Below are positions 33,763-43,477 of a DNA stretch of 64,000 bases, in pieces. Location: contig NZ_JAUSOO010000105.1 of assembly GCF_030656115.1 (NCBI RefSeq), positions 1 to 64,000 on the forward strand. Reading direction: 5' to 3'. The stretch comes from Hydrogenophaga sp. (lineage in GTDB: Bacteria > Pseudomonadota > Gammaproteobacteria > Burkholderiales > Burkholderiaceae_C). A model generated the notes under the pieces. That model did no database searches, was not told where the DNA came from, and saw nothing but the letters and a program-made list of their open reading frames with translations. The first letter of the stretch is position 1. Every line of letters starts with the position of its first letter. The position numbers and the translations under genes are program-made.

Positions 33763-33817
33763 GGGTCCGACAAGGTGCACCAGACACCTCGGACCCACCC
33801 CGGACGCCTGGCGTCCG
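33763..33817 (+). other. Two strong intercistronic RNA hairpins
   Basis: GGGTCCGA (33763-33770) pairs with TCGGACCC (33789-33796), extended by GGTG/CACC inside, and CGGACGC (33801-33807) pairs with GCGTCCG (33811-33817). They fill the 106-base gap between the Rieske gene and the Bug gene and lack a U-tract. Likely RNA processing, stability or partial attenuation. Confidence 0.5.
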
Positions 33818-33843
33818 CGCATGTCCTTATCCAGGAGACAAAC

Positions 33844-34818
33844 ATGAAACCCAACCGCCGTCAGATCCTTCTGTCCTGTGGCGCCCTGCTGGCGCTGCCC
33901 CACGCCGCCTGGGCCCAGAGCAAACCCGCCATCCGCATCCTGGTGGGCTTTCCACCGGGTGGCGCCACCGACGCCATCACCCGGGTGGTGGCCGACCGCC
34001 TGCCCAACCTGCTGGGTCAGCCGGTGATCATCGACAACAAACCCGGGGTGGGCGGGCGCATGGCGGCCGACGCGGTGCTGTCGGCACCGGCCGACGGCCT
34101 GACCTTCATGGTGGCCCCCAACGCCACCCCCACCTTCCAGATGCTGGTGTTCGGTCACCAGATCCGCTGGAACATTCTGAAAGATTTCACGCCCGTGGCC
34201 GCCGTGGCCTCGTACCCGCTGGGCATGGGCGTGGCCCTGAACACCGGCGCCACCAACGCCCGCGAATTCATCGAGTGGGTCAACAAAAACCCCGGCAAAG
34301 GCAGCTTCGGCACGCCCGGCCTGGGGGGGCAAAACGCGTTCCTGGGCGTGCAGCTGGCCAAGACCGCCGGCATCGACCTGCCCGTGACGCCCTACAAAGG
34401 CTCGCCGCCCATGGTGAACGACCTGCTGGGCGGCCATGTGCCCTCGGCCATCAGCCTCATGGACGGCATGATGGCGCACCACCGCGCCGGCAAGATCCGC
34501 GTGATCGGCATCTTCACCAAGGCCCGCTCGCCGCTGATGCCCGACATCCCGACCTTTGCCGAGCAGGGCATTGACGTGACCTCGGGCGAAGGCTGGACCG
34601 GCATGTGGGCCCGCGCGGGCACACCGGCCGCCGACATCGAGCGCATGCAAAAGGCGGTGCAACAGGTGCTGCAGATGCCCGAAGTCAAGGAGCAGATGAG
34701 CCAGCGCCTGTGGGTGCAACCGCACTTCCGCAACGGCGCCGAAATGGACGCCCTGCAGCGCGCCGAGCTGGCCCACTGGGAACCGATCATCAAGGCGTCC
34801 GGCTTCAAAGCCGAGTGA
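33844..34818 (+). CDS. Bug-family (TctC) periplasmic solute-binding protein 3
   Basis: 324 residues; the N-terminus MKPNRRQILLSCGALLAL followed by PHAAWAQ is a signal peptide with a twin-Arg-like n-region. AIRILVGFPPGGATDAITRVV, VIIDNKPGVGGRMAAD, MVAPNATPTFQML, PYKGSPPMVNDLLGGHVPSA and EGWTGMWARAGTPAA match the family. It is placed between the two Rieske oxygenase genes, so its ligand is probably an aromatic acid handled by them. Four bases separate its stop from the next start. Confidence 0.92.
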   Translation: MKPNRRQILLSCGALLALPHAAWAQSKPAIRILVGFPPGGATDAITRVVADRLPNLLGQPVIIDNKPGVGGRMAADAVLSAPADGLTFMVAPNATPTFQMLVFGHQIRWNILKDFTPVAAVASYPLGMGVALNTGATNAREFIEWVNKNPGKGSFGTPGLGGQNAFLGVQLAKTAGIDLPVTPYKGSPPMVNDLLGGHVPSAISLMDGMMAHHRAGKIRVIGIFTKARSPLMPDIPTFAEQGIDVTSGEGWTGMWARAGTPAADIERMQKAVQQVLQMPEVKEQMSQRLWVQPHFRNGAEMDALQRAELAHWEPIIKASGFKAE

Positions 34819-34822
34819 TGCC

Positions 34823-36124
34823 GTGCTGAGCGAAGACAAAAACCGGCAACTGACCCAGGTGGGGCCGGGCACCCCCATGGGCGAGGTGCTGCGCCGCCAC
34901 TGGCACCCGATTGCCGGCATCGACGAACTGGAGCGCAACGCCATCAAACCGGTGCGCCTGATGGGCGAAGACCTGGTGCTGTTCAAAGACCTCTCGGGCC
35001 AGTACGGCCTGGTGGACCGGCAGTGCGCCCACCGGCGCGCCGATCTGTCGTACGGCTTCGTGGAAGCCCACGGCATCCGCTGCCATTACCACGGCTGGCA
35101 GTTCGACCCGCAAGGCCAGTGCGTCTCCCAGCCCTACGAAGAGCAGGTGGACCCGGCGGCGCGGCTCAAGTGCAAGCTGCGCCTGAAGGCCTACCCGGTG
35201 CAACCCAAGGCCGGCCTGCTGTGGGCTTACCTGGGCCCGCTGCCCGCGCCCGAGCTGCCCGACTGGGAGCCCTTTCACTGGCCCAACGGCTTCGTGCAGG
35301 CGGTGTTTGCCGAGGTGCCCTGCAACTGGCTGCAGACCCAGGAAAACTCCATCGACCCGGTGCACTTTGAATGGATGCACGCCAACTGGAGCCGCCACCT
35401 GCGCGGCACCCTGCGCGACGCCGCCGGCCAGGAGGGCGGCTACGCGCCCACGCACCTGAAGCTGGCGTTTGAGGAATTCGAGCACGGCTTTCTGTACAAG
35501 CGCATCACCGCCGACACCGACGAGCGCCACCCGCTCTGGACCATTGGGCGCGTCTGCCTGTGGCCCAACGGCTTCTTTCTGGGCGACCACTTTGAATGGC
35601 GCGTGCCGGTGGACGATCAGAACACGCTGAGCGTCACCTGGTCGTTCATCCGCGTGCCGCGCGAGGCCGAGCCCTACCAGCAAGCCAGCATCCCCACCTG
35701 GGTCAGCCCGATCCGCGACGCCGATGGCCGCTGGATCAGCAGCCACGTGATCAACCAGGACATCGTGGCCTGGGTCGGCCAGGGCCGCATCGCCGACCGC
35801 ACCCGCGAAAACCTGGGCGCCAGCGACCGGGGCATTGCGATGCTGCGCCGCCAGCTGTTCGAGGACATCGACGCGGTGCAGGCCGGGCGCGACCCCAAGG
35901 GCGTGCTGCGCGACCCTGCGTGCAACCAGCGCGTGGTGCTGCCCAGCGACTCGCGCGACTTCTTCCTGCACGGTCTGCCCCTGGCGGACTACCAGCGCCA
36001 CCCCAAGTGGGCCCGGCTGCTGAACCATTTCATCTTCCACGCCGGCCAGCCGGCCTGGGTGCAGCAGGCCCACGCCGAGGCCACCGGCGTGGCCATCCAG
36101 CCCATGCAGGTGCTCGACCTCTGA
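34823..36124 (+). CDS. Rieske non-haem iron oxygenase, phthalate 4,5-dioxygenase/VanA type, 2
   Basis: 433-residue oxygenase. Rieske ligands Cys68-x-His70 (QCAHR) and Cys87-x2-His90 (RCHYHGW), and the iron site ENSIDPVHFEWMHAN. Its sequence differs from the first Rieske protein throughout, so the two likely act on different substrates or steps. The GTG start lies four bases after the Bug stop, with no clear ribosome site of its own, so it probably depends on translational coupling. Confidence 0.9.
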   Translation: MLSEDKNRQLTQVGPGTPMGEVLRRHWHPIAGIDELERNAIKPVRLMGEDLVLFKDLSGQYGLVDRQCAHRRADLSYGFVEAHGIRCHYHGWQFDPQGQCVSQPYEEQVDPAARLKCKLRLKAYPVQPKAGLLWAYLGPLPAPELPDWEPFHWPNGFVQAVFAEVPCNWLQTQENSIDPVHFEWMHANWSRHLRGTLRDAAGQEGGYAPTHLKLAFEEFEHGFLYKRITADTDERHPLWTIGRVCLWPNGFFLGDHFEWRVPVDDQNTLSVTWSFIRVPREAEPYQQASIPTWVSPIRDADGRWISSHVINQDIVAWVGQGRIADRTRENLGASDRGIAMLRRQLFEDIDAVQAGRDPKGVLRDPACNQRVVLPSDSRDFFLHGLPLADYQRHPKWARLLNHFIFHAGQPAWVQQAHAEATGVAIQPMQVLDL

Positions 36125-36165
36125 ACCCACCCCACAGACCGCCTCTGCGCCAGAAAGACCGCTTT

Positions 36166-37143
36166 GTGACCCTCTCCTCCACCCTCCAGGTTCGCTTGCG
36201 TTCCATCACCTACGAGGCCGAGCACATCCTCGGTTTCGAGCTGGTGGCGCTGACCCCGGGCAACAGCCTACCGGCGTTCACCGCCGGTGCCCACATCGAC
36301 CTGCACCTGTCCACCCCCGGCGGTGCGCTGGTGCGCAGCTACTCGCTGCTGAACGACCCGCGGGAAACGCACCGCTACCGCATCGGCGTGAACCGCGACC
36401 CGAAATCGCGCGGCGGTTCGCGCCATGTGCACGAAGCGCTGCGCGTGGGCGATGTGCTCACCATCAGCGCGCCGCGCAACAACTTCCCGCTCGATGAAAC
36501 CGCGCCCTTCAACGTGTTCGTTGCGGGCGGCATCGGCATCACGCCCATGCTGGGCATGATCGCCCGCTCGCAGGCGCTGGGCACGCCCTGGCGGCTGCAC
36601 TACGCCGCCCGCACGCGCCAGCACGCCGGCTTTCTGGACCTGCTGGCCACCCACCAAGACCAGCCCGGCGCCGAGGTGGTGCTGAACTTTGACCAGGAGC
36701 CCGGCGGTCAGATGCTGAACCTGAACCGCGTGGTGGACGCCTTGCCCGCCGGCGCCCATGTGTACTGCTGCGGCCCGCTGCCCATGCTGGAGGCCTACGA
36801 GCAGGCCACCGCCGGTCTGCCGCCCGAGCGCGTGCACCGCGAATACTTCGCCGCCAAAGAGGCCGCCGCCACCGCTGGCGGCTTCACGGTGGAGCTGGCC
36901 CGCAGCCACAAAACGCTGACCGTGCCCGAGGGCAAAACCATTCTGGACTGCCTGATCGAGATCCAGGTGGAGCCGCCGTTTTCGTGCCGCGAAGGCGTGT
37001 GCGGCACCTGCGAGGTGCGCGTGCTCGAAGGCACGCCCGACCACCGCGACCTGGTGCTGACCGACGCCGAACGCGCCGCCGGCGACCGCATGATGGTCTG
37101 CTGCTCCGGCGCCAAAAGCGCCCGTCTGGTGCTCGATCTCTGA
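36166..37143 (+). CDS. Phthalate dioxygenase-type reductase (FMN, NAD, 2Fe-2S)
   Basis: 325-residue electron-transfer partner of Rieske oxygenases (VanB/OphA1-like). Order: FMN-binding barrel (RSYSLLNDPRETHRYRIGV), NAD domain (VFVAGGIGITPMLGMIA, VYCCGPLPML) and a C-terminal plant-type ferredoxin with CREGVCGTCEV and the fourth Cys in MVCCSG. The start is GTG 36166; the open frame extends upstream inside the previous gene but has no domain content. One reductase appears to serve both oxygenases. Confidence 0.92.
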   Translation: MTLSSTLQVRLRSITYEAEHILGFELVALTPGNSLPAFTAGAHIDLHLSTPGGALVRSYSLLNDPRETHRYRIGVNRDPKSRGGSRHVHEALRVGDVLTISAPRNNFPLDETAPFNVFVAGGIGITPMLGMIARSQALGTPWRLHYAARTRQHAGFLDLLATHQDQPGAEVVLNFDQEPGGQMLNLNRVVDALPAGAHVYCCGPLPMLEAYEQATAGLPPERVHREYFAAKEAAATAGGFTVELARSHKTLTVPEGKTILDCLIEIQVEPPFSCREGVCGTCEVRVLEGTPDHRDLVLTDAERAAGDRMMVCCSGAKSARLVLDL

Positions 37144-37190
37144 ACACCGGCCCGGCACCCAGCCCCCCATTTCAAACCGAAAGCATCCTT

Positions 37191-37979
37191 ATGAGCGAAC
37201 CCCTGATCACCTATCAACTCGACGGCAACATCGCCCGGATCGGCCTGAACCGCCCGGACAAACGCAACGCCATCAACGACCCGCTGATCGACGAGCTGCG
37301 CGCGGCGGTGCTGCGCGCCCACGAAGAGGCCGACGTGGCCGTGCTGTTCGGCCACGGCAGCAACTTCTGCGCCGGGCTCGACCTGGCCGAGGCGCTGGCC
37401 CGCGCCACCGGCCAGATCAAGGCCGCGCGCAAACGCAAGCGCCACAACTGGCACGAGGTGTTCGACCTGATCGCCCGCGGCCCGATTCCCTTTGTGGCTG
37501 CGCTGCACGGCGCGGTGGTGGGCGGCGGCCTGGAGCTGGCCATGGCGGCCCACGTGCGCGTGTGCGACGACACCGCGCTCTTCGGACTGCCCGAAGGCCA
37601 GCGCGGCATTTTTGTGGGCGGTGGCGGCACGGTGCGCATCCAGCGCGTGGTGGGCACCACGGTGATGATGGACATGATGCTCACCGGGCGCCTGCTCACG
37701 CCCGCCGAAGGCCTGCAGGAACACGTGGTGCGCTACGTCACCCCGGCGGGCGAAGCCCTGGCCAAGGCCAACGACCTGGCGGCGCGCATCGCCAAGAACA
37801 GCATCGACACCAACTGGATGATCATCAACGTGCTGCCGCGCATCCACGACATGTCGCACGACGACGGTCTGTTCGTGGAACAGCTCAACTCGGCCCGCGC
37901 CCGCCCGCCCGAGGCCGAAGCCCGCCTGCGCGAGTTCGTGGACGGCAAAGCCAAGAAACTGCAAGACAACCAGGCCTGA
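37191..37979 (+). CDS. Enoyl-CoA hydratase/isomerase (crotonase family)
   Basis: 262-residue crotonase-fold enzyme. ARIGLNRPDKRNAINDPLIDEL, NFCAGLDLAEAL (oxyanion hole) and LHGAVVGGGLELAMAAHVRV are standard. The usual first catalytic Glu position falls at GLELAM in the family pattern; the second appears in LFGLPEGQRGIFVGGGG. It acts on an enoyl-CoA intermediate. It precedes the hydroxyacyl-CoA dehydrogenase gene by ten bases, forming a split beta-oxidation module. Confidence 0.87.
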   Translation: MSEPLITYQLDGNIARIGLNRPDKRNAINDPLIDELRAAVLRAHEEADVAVLFGHGSNFCAGLDLAEALARATGQIKAARKRKRHNWHEVFDLIARGPIPFVAALHGAVVGGGLELAMAAHVRVCDDTALFGLPEGQRGIFVGGGGTVRIQRVVGTTVMMDMMLTGRLLTPAEGLQEHVVRYVTPAGEALAKANDLAARIAKNSIDTNWMIINVLPRIHDMSHDDGLFVEQLNSARARPPEAEARLREFVDGKAKKLQDNQA

Positions 37980-37988
37980 GACACCGCC

Positions 37989-39338
37989 ATGAGCACCTTT
38001 GATTTGTTCCACGTCAGCGACGAAGAACGCGCCCGCGCTGCGGCGCACGCCCGCATGGCCGCCACCCAGGCCGCCCACATTCCCGACATTCCCGCCGACA
38101 CACCGCTGCGCCCGGTGCAGCGGGTCGCCGTCATCGGCGCCGGCACCATGGGCGGTGGCATCGCCATGTCGCTGGCCAACATCGGCATTCCCGTCACCCT
38201 GATCGACAGCAGCGCACAAGGGCTGGAGCGCGGCCTGGCCCGCGTGAAAGACAACTACGCCACCACCGTCAAGCGCGGCAAGCTCAGCCCGGCCGACATG
38301 GAGCAGCGCCTGGCGCTGATCACCGGCACGCTGCAGATGGCCGACGTGAAAGACGCCGACATGGTGATCGAAGCCGTGTTTGAAGACATGGGCCTGAAGC
38401 AGGACATCTTCCGCCAGCTCGACACCCTGGCCAAACCCGGCGCCATCCTGGCCACCAACACCTCGGGCCTGGACGTGGACGCCATCGCTGCCGTCACCGC
38501 GCGCCCGCAAGACGTGGTGGGCGCGCACTTCTTCAGCCCGGCCCACGTCATGAAGCTGCTGGAGGTGGTGCGGGGCGCCCAGACCGCGCCCGACGTGATC
38601 GCCACGCTGATGGACCTGGGCCGGCGCATGGGCAAGATCGCCGTGCTGGCGCGCATCTACCCCGGCTTCATCGGCAACGCGCTGTTTCGCAACTACACCC
38701 GCGAAGCGCACTTTCTGGTGGAAGACGGCGCCCTGCCCCACGAGGTGGACGCGGCGCTGAAAAAGTTCGGCTACGCCATGGGCATCTTCGCGGTGCACGA
38801 CATGGCCGGCAACGACGTGGGCTACCAGACCCGCAAGGCCCAGATGGCCACACGCCCGACCGACCGGCGCTGGAACGACCTGATCCTCAAACTCTGCGAC
38901 CTGGGCCGCCTGGGCCAGAAAAGCGGCAAGGGCTGGTACCGCTACGAAGCCGGCGACCGCACCCCGCAGCGCGACCCCGAGCTGGAGCAGTTCATCGTCG
39001 AAGAGTCGGCGCGCATGGGCATTCAGCGCCAGCCGATGGACGAGAACGACATCCTCAAGCGCTGCCTCTACGGCATGGTCAACGAAGGCGCCAAGCTGCT
39101 GGAGCAAGGCATTGCGCTGCGCCCCAGCGACATCGACATCACCTACCTCACGGGCTACGGTTTTCCGGCCCACCACGGCGGCCCGATGTACCTGGCCGAC
39201 CGCATCGGCCTGGACCAGGTGCTGGCCGACATCCAGCGCTTCCATGCGCAAGACGGCTACTGGTGGCAACCGGCGCCACTGCTGGAGCGCCTGGTGCGCG
39301 AAGGCAAGCGCTTCGCCGACCTGCAACCCGCCGCCTGA
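37989..39338 (+). CDS. 3-hydroxyacyl-CoA dehydrogenase
   Basis: 449-residue NAD-dependent enzyme similar to the dehydrogenase half of FadB. Rossmann motif RVAVIGAGTMGGGIAMSLANIG, IEAVFEDMGLKQDIF, NTSGLDVDAIAA, catalytic His in VGAHFFSPAHVMKLLEVV, then two C-terminal helical domains (RIYPGFIGNALF; GYGFPAHHGGPMYLADRIGL). The FadB hydratase half is absent, replaced by the separate upstream crotonase gene. It would oxidise a 3-hydroxyacyl-CoA to the 3-keto form for the thiolase of the other operon. Confidence 0.92.
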   Translation: MSTFDLFHVSDEERARAAAHARMAATQAAHIPDIPADTPLRPVQRVAVIGAGTMGGGIAMSLANIGIPVTLIDSSAQGLERGLARVKDNYATTVKRGKLSPADMEQRLALITGTLQMADVKDADMVIEAVFEDMGLKQDIFRQLDTLAKPGAILATNTSGLDVDAIAAVTARPQDVVGAHFFSPAHVMKLLEVVRGAQTAPDVIATLMDLGRRMGKIAVLARIYPGFIGNALFRNYTREAHFLVEDGALPHEVDAALKKFGYAMGIFAVHDMAGNDVGYQTRKAQMATRPTDRRWNDLILKLCDLGRLGQKSGKGWYRYEAGDRTPQRDPELEQFIVEESARMGIQRQPMDENDILKRCLYGMVNEGAKLLEQGIALRPSDIDITYLTGYGFPAHHGGPMYLADRIGLDQVLADIQRFHAQDGYWWQPAPLLERLVREGKRFADLQPAA

Positions 39339-39358
39339 AACGCCACCGGAGGCACCCC

Positions 39359-40138
39359 ATGGATCTCGGCCTTCAAGGCAAACAAGCCATCGTCTGCGCC
39401 TCGTCGCAAGGTCTCGGGCTGGCCTGCGCGCAGGCGCTGGCGCAAGAGGGCTGCGACATCGTGCTCAACGGGCGCCACGCCGAAAAGCTGCGCCAGGCCG
39501 CACAGCGGCTGCAACAGGCCACGGGCGTGCGGGTGACGCCGGTGCAGGCCGACATCAACACCGACGCCGGCCGCGCCACGCTGATCGCCGCCTGTCCCGC
39601 GCCCGACATCCTGGTCAACAACAACGCCGGCCCGCCCCCCGGGCAGCTCGCCGAATGGGACCACGCGGCCTGGATGGGGGCGCTGGAGAGCAACCTGATC
39701 GCCGCCGCGTTGCTCATGCGCGAGGTGATTCCGGGCATGCGCGCGCGCCGGTTTGGCCGCATCGTCAACATCACCTCGGCCATGGTGAAGTCACCGCACC
39801 CGGTGATGGGCCTGTCCACCGCCGCGCGCGCCGGCCTGACGGCGCTGTCCAAGGCTTTGGCACGCGAGGCCATCATCGACAACGTGACCATCAACAACCT
39901 GCTGCCCGAGCGCTTTGACACGCCGCGCCAGGAGTTCATGGCGCAGCGGCTGATGCGCGAGCACCACATCGACCGCGACGAAGCCCGCCGACAGATCGCC
40001 GACACCCTGCCCGCCAAACGCCTGGGCGACCCGGCCGAATTCGGCAGCGCCTGCGCCTACCTGTGCAGCCGCCAGGCCGGCTTCATGACCGGGCAGAACC
40101 TGCAGTTGGATGGGGGTGCGTACAGCGGGCTGGTTTAA
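39359..40138 (+). CDS. Short-chain dehydrogenase/reductase with altered active site
   Basis: 259-residue SDR fold: ASSQGLGLACAQALAQ cofactor loop, ADINTDA, NNNAGPP, IVNITSAMV (catalytic Ser140 region), FMTGQNLQLDGGAYSG C-terminus. The classic Tyr-x3-Lys is replaced by Ser153-x3-Arg157 (LSTAARAGL). This change is found in a known SDR subgroup whose chemistry is poorly defined. GGAGG precedes ATG 39359. Last gene of the rightward operon. Confidence 0.85.
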   Translation: MDLGLQGKQAIVCASSQGLGLACAQALAQEGCDIVLNGRHAEKLRQAAQRLQQATGVRVTPVQADINTDAGRATLIAACPAPDILVNNNAGPPPGQLAEWDHAAWMGALESNLIAAALLMREVIPGMRARRFGRIVNITSAMVKSPHPVMGLSTAARAGLTALSKALAREAIIDNVTINNLLPERFDTPRQEFMAQRLMREHHIDRDEARRQIADTLPAKRLGDPAEFGSACAYLCSRQAGFMTGQNLQLDGGAYSGLV

Positions 40139-40339
40139 ACCTAAATTCGGCAGTTGAAATCGAAAAGTCACGCAAGTCGTTGTCTGTCCAACTTCGCGTT
40201 TTTCTAAAGTTGACGATTCCGGTTGATCGTGCCTGTCAGTCAACCATTTGGCGAACTCGCTATCCACGCTGCGGTTCCTGACGCAGCCACGGGTGGCGGT
40301 CGCGCTTTTCACGGCCCCGATCCACCCTGGCATGCGGCG

Positions 40340-43300
40340 TCAACGCCGGTTGTGCCCTGGGTTCGGCTTGCGCATCAGCCGATAGACCACCGGCACCACC
40401 AGCATGGACAGCAACGGTGCACTGAGCATGCCGCCCACCATGGGCGCGGCGATGCGCTGCATCACCTCGCTGCCCGCGCCCGCGCCCCAGAACAGCGGCA
40501 ACAGGCCGGCCACGATCACCGCCACCGTCATCGCCTTCGGGCGCACGCGCAGGACCGCGCCTTCGCGGATCGCGTCGAGCAGGTCGGTGTCGGTGTCCAG
40601 CCCCTGGTCCAGCCGCGCGGCCCAGGCCTGCTTCAGGTACAGCAGCATGATCACGCCGAACTCGGCCGCCACGCCGGCCAGCGCGATGAAGCCGACCACG
40701 CTGGCCACCGACAGGTTGTGCCCCAGCGCCCAGAGCAGCCAAATGCCGCCGATGAGGGCAAAGGGCAGCGTGGCCATGATGAGCAGGGCCTCGTCGAGGC
40801 GGCGAAAGGTCAGGTACAGCAGCAGGAAAATCACCAGCAGCGTGAACGGCACCACCAGCTGGAGCTGCGCGCTGGCGCGCTCCAGAAACTCGAACTGGCC
40901 CGACCACGACACCGAATAGCCGGCCGGCAGCACCACCTTTTCGGTGACGGCCTTTTGCATGTCCAGCACGGCGCCGCGCAGGTCGCGGTCGCGGATGTCC
41001 ACATAGACGAAGCCGGCCAGGCGCGCGTTTTCGCTGCGCAGCATGGGCGGACCGTCGGCGATGCTCAGGCGCGCCACGTCGGCGAGCACCAGGCGCTGGC
41101 CGCGCGGTGTGACGATGGGCAGCTCGCGCAGGGCGGGGAGCGAGTCGCGCGCGTCGCGCGGGTAACGCAGATTGATTGGATAACGCTGCAGCCCTTCCAC
41201 GGTCTCGCCGATGTTCATGCCGCCCACCGCACCCGAGATCACGTCCTGCACGTCGGCGATGTTCAGGCCGTAACGCGCCGCTTCGTCGCGGCGGATGTCG
41301 ACGTCGATGTAGCGCCCGCCGCTCAGGCGCTCGGCCAGCGCGCTGGTGACACCGGGCACGCCCTTGACCACCGTTTCAATCTGCTGCGTGAGGCGGTTGA
41401 TGGTGGCCAGGTCGGCGCCAGCCACCTTCACCCCCACCGGGCTTTTGATGCCAGTGGCGAGCATGTCGATGCGGTTGCGGATCGGTGGCACCCAGATGTT
41501 GGCCAGGCCGGGCACGCGCACCGTGCGGTCCAGCTCGTCCACCAGTTTGTCTGGCGTCATGCCCGCGCGCCATTGCTCGCGCGGCTTGAACTGGATGGTG
41601 GTTTCGAACATCTCCAGCGGTGCCGGGTCGGTGGCGCTGTCGGCGCGGCCGGCCTTGCCGTACACGCTGTGCACCTCGGGCACGGTCTTGATCAGGCGGT
41701 CGGTCAGCTGCAGCAGTTCGGCGGCCTTGGCGGCCGACAGGCCGGGCAGCGCGGTCGGCATGTAGAGCAGGTCGCCCTCGTCCATCGGCGGCATGAACTC
41801 GGCGCCGATGTGCTGCAGCGGCCAGACGCTCACACCCAGCAGCACGGCGGCCACCAGCAGAGTGCGCTTCGGCCCCTTGAGAACGGCGTTCAGCACCGGC
41901 CGGTACAGCGCGATCAGGCCGCGGTTGAGCGGGTTGGCGGTCTCCTCGGGAATGCGGCCGCGCACCAGGTAGCCCATCAGCACCGGGATCAGGGTGACCG
42001 CCAGACCGGCGGCCGCCGCCATGGCGTAGGTCTTGGTGTAGGCCAGTGGCGCGAACAGCCGCCCCTCCTGCGCCTGCAGGGTGAACACCGGGATGAAGCT
42101 CAGGGTGATGATCAGCAGCGAGAAGAACAAGGCGGGGCCGACCTCCGCCGCCGCGTGGCCGATCACTTGCCAGCGTGGCTCGCCATCGAGCGTCTCGCCC
42201 GGGTGTTCGTGCGCCCAGCGTTCCAGGTGTTTGTGGGCGTTTTCGATCATCACCACCGCGGCGTCCACCATGGCGCCGATGGCAATCGCAATGCCGCCAA
42301 GCGACATGATGTTGGCGTTCACGCCCTGCTGCTGCATCACGATGAAGGCCGCCAGAATGCCCAGCGGCAGCGAGACGATGGCCACCAGGGCGCTGCGCAG
42401 GTGAAACAGGAACAGCGCGCACACCAGGGCGACCACACCAAACTCCTCCAGCAGCTTTAGCCCCAAGTTGCTGGCTGCGCGTTTGATCAGGCCGGAGCGG
42501 TCGTACACGGGCACGATCTCCACCCCCTCGGGCAGGCCACGCTGCAGCTCCGCCAGCCGTGCCTTGACCGCTTCAATGGTCTGCAAGGCGTTCTTGCCCG
42601 AGCGCATGATCACCACCCCGCCGACCGCTTCGCCTTCGCCGTTGAGTTCACCGATGCCGCGCCGCATCTCGGGCCCGACCTGCACGCGCGCCACGTCGCC
42701 CAGCCGCACCGACACACCCGCATCGGTGGTCTTCAGCGGCAGCGCGCGGAAGTCGTCCAGGGTTTTCAGGTAACCGTTGGCACGCACCGCGTATTCGGCT
42801 TCACCGAGTTCCAGCACCGAGCCACCGGCCTCCTGGTTGCCGCGCGCCACGGCCTCGCTCACCATCAGCTGCGTGATGCCGTAGGCCGCCAGTTTGTCTG
42901 GGTCGAGCACGATCTGGTGCTGACGGACCATGCCGCCGATGCTGGCGACCTCGGCCACGTCGGGCACCGTCTTGAGCTCGAAGCGAAGGAACCAGTCTTG
43001 CAGCGAGCGCAGCTGGGCCAGGTCCTGCCGCCCGCTGCGGTCGATCAGCGCGTACTGGTAGATCCAGCCCACGCCCGTGGCGTCGGGGCCGAGCGATGAT
43101 TTGGCCGTGGCCGGCAGCCGGGACTGCACCTGGTTCAGGTATTCGAGCACCCGCGAGCGCGCCCAGTACAGGTCCACGCCGTCGTCGAACAGCACGTAGA
43201 CAAAGCTGTCGCCAAACATGGAGAACCCGCGCACGGCCTTGGCGCCGGGCACCGAGAGCATGGTGGTGGTCAGTGGGTAGGTGACCTGGTTTTCCACCAG

Positions 43301-43477
43301 CTGCGGCGCCTGCCCGGGCCAGCTGGTGCGGATGATGACCTGGGTGTCCGACAGGTCGGGCAGCGCATCCAGCGGTGTGCGAAGCATCGACACCACGCCC
43401 CAGGCGGTGATCATCACCGTGGCCATCAGGACCAGGAAGCGGTTGGCGATGCTCCAGTGGATCAGGCGCGCGATCAT
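40340..43477 (-). CDS. cusA: CusA-type heavy-metal efflux RND transporter
   Basis: Inner-membrane proton-driven pump of 1045 residues exporting Cu(I)/Ag(I) through CusB and CusC. HME-RND features: [19 protein letters not shown] start, [50 protein letters not shown]4 [21 protein letters not shown] with acidic proton-relay residues, and [21 protein letters not shown]. Met-rich pore positions of CusA (for example [21 protein letters not shown]) are present, favouring monovalent copper or silver over Zn/Co/Cd. Its start overlaps the cusB stop by four bases. The C-terminal tail is short. Confidence 0.93.
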   Translation of the reverse strand: MIARLIHWSIANRFLVLMATVMITAWGVVSMLRTPLDALPDLSDTQVIIRTSWPGQAPQLVENQVTYPLTTTMLSVPGAKAVRGFSMFGDSFVYVLFDDGVDLYWARSRVLEYLNQVQSRLPATAKSSLGPDATGVGWIYQYALIDRSGRQDLAQLRSLQDWFLRFELKTVPDVAEVASIGGMVRQHQIVLDPDKLAAYGITQLMVSEAVARGNQEAGGSVLELGEAEYAVRANGYLKTLDDFRALPLKTTDAGVSVRLGDVARVQVGPEMRRGIGELNGEGEAVGGVVIMRSGKNALQTIEAVKARLAELQRGLPEGVEIVPVYDRSGLIKRAASNLGLKLLEEFGVVALVCALFLFHLRSALVAIVSLPLGILAAFIVMQQQGVNANIMSLGGIAIAIGAMVDAAVVMIENAHKHLERWAHEHPGETLDGEPRWQVIGHAAAEVGPALFFSLLIITLSFIPVFTLQAQEGRLFAPLAYTKTYAMAAAAGLAVTLIPVLMGYLVRGRIPEETANPLNRGLIALYRPVLNAVLKGPKRTLLVAAVLLGVSVWPLQHIGAEFMPPMDEGDLLYMPTALPGLSAAKAAELLQLTDRLIKTVPEVHSVYGKAGRADSATDPAPLEMFETTIQFKPREQWRAGMTPDKLVDELDRTVRVPGLANIWVPPIRNRIDMLATGIKSPVGVKVAGADLATINRLTQQIETVVKGVPGVTSALAERLSGGRYIDVDIRRDEAARYGLNIADVQDVISGAVGGMNIGETVEGLQRYPINLRYPRDARDSLPALRELPIVTPRGQRLVLADVARLSIADGPPMLRSENARLAGFVYVDIRDRDLRGAVLDMQKAVTEKVVLPAGYSVSWSGQFEFLERASAQLQLVVPFTLLVIFLLLYLTFRRLDEALLIMATLPFALIGGIWLLWALGHNLSVASVVGFIALAGVAAEFGVIMLLYLKQAWAARLDQGLDTDTDLLDAIREGAVLRVRPKAMTVAVIVAGLLPLFWGAGAGSEVMQRIAAPMVGGMLSAPLLSMLVVPVVYRLMRKPNPGHNRR

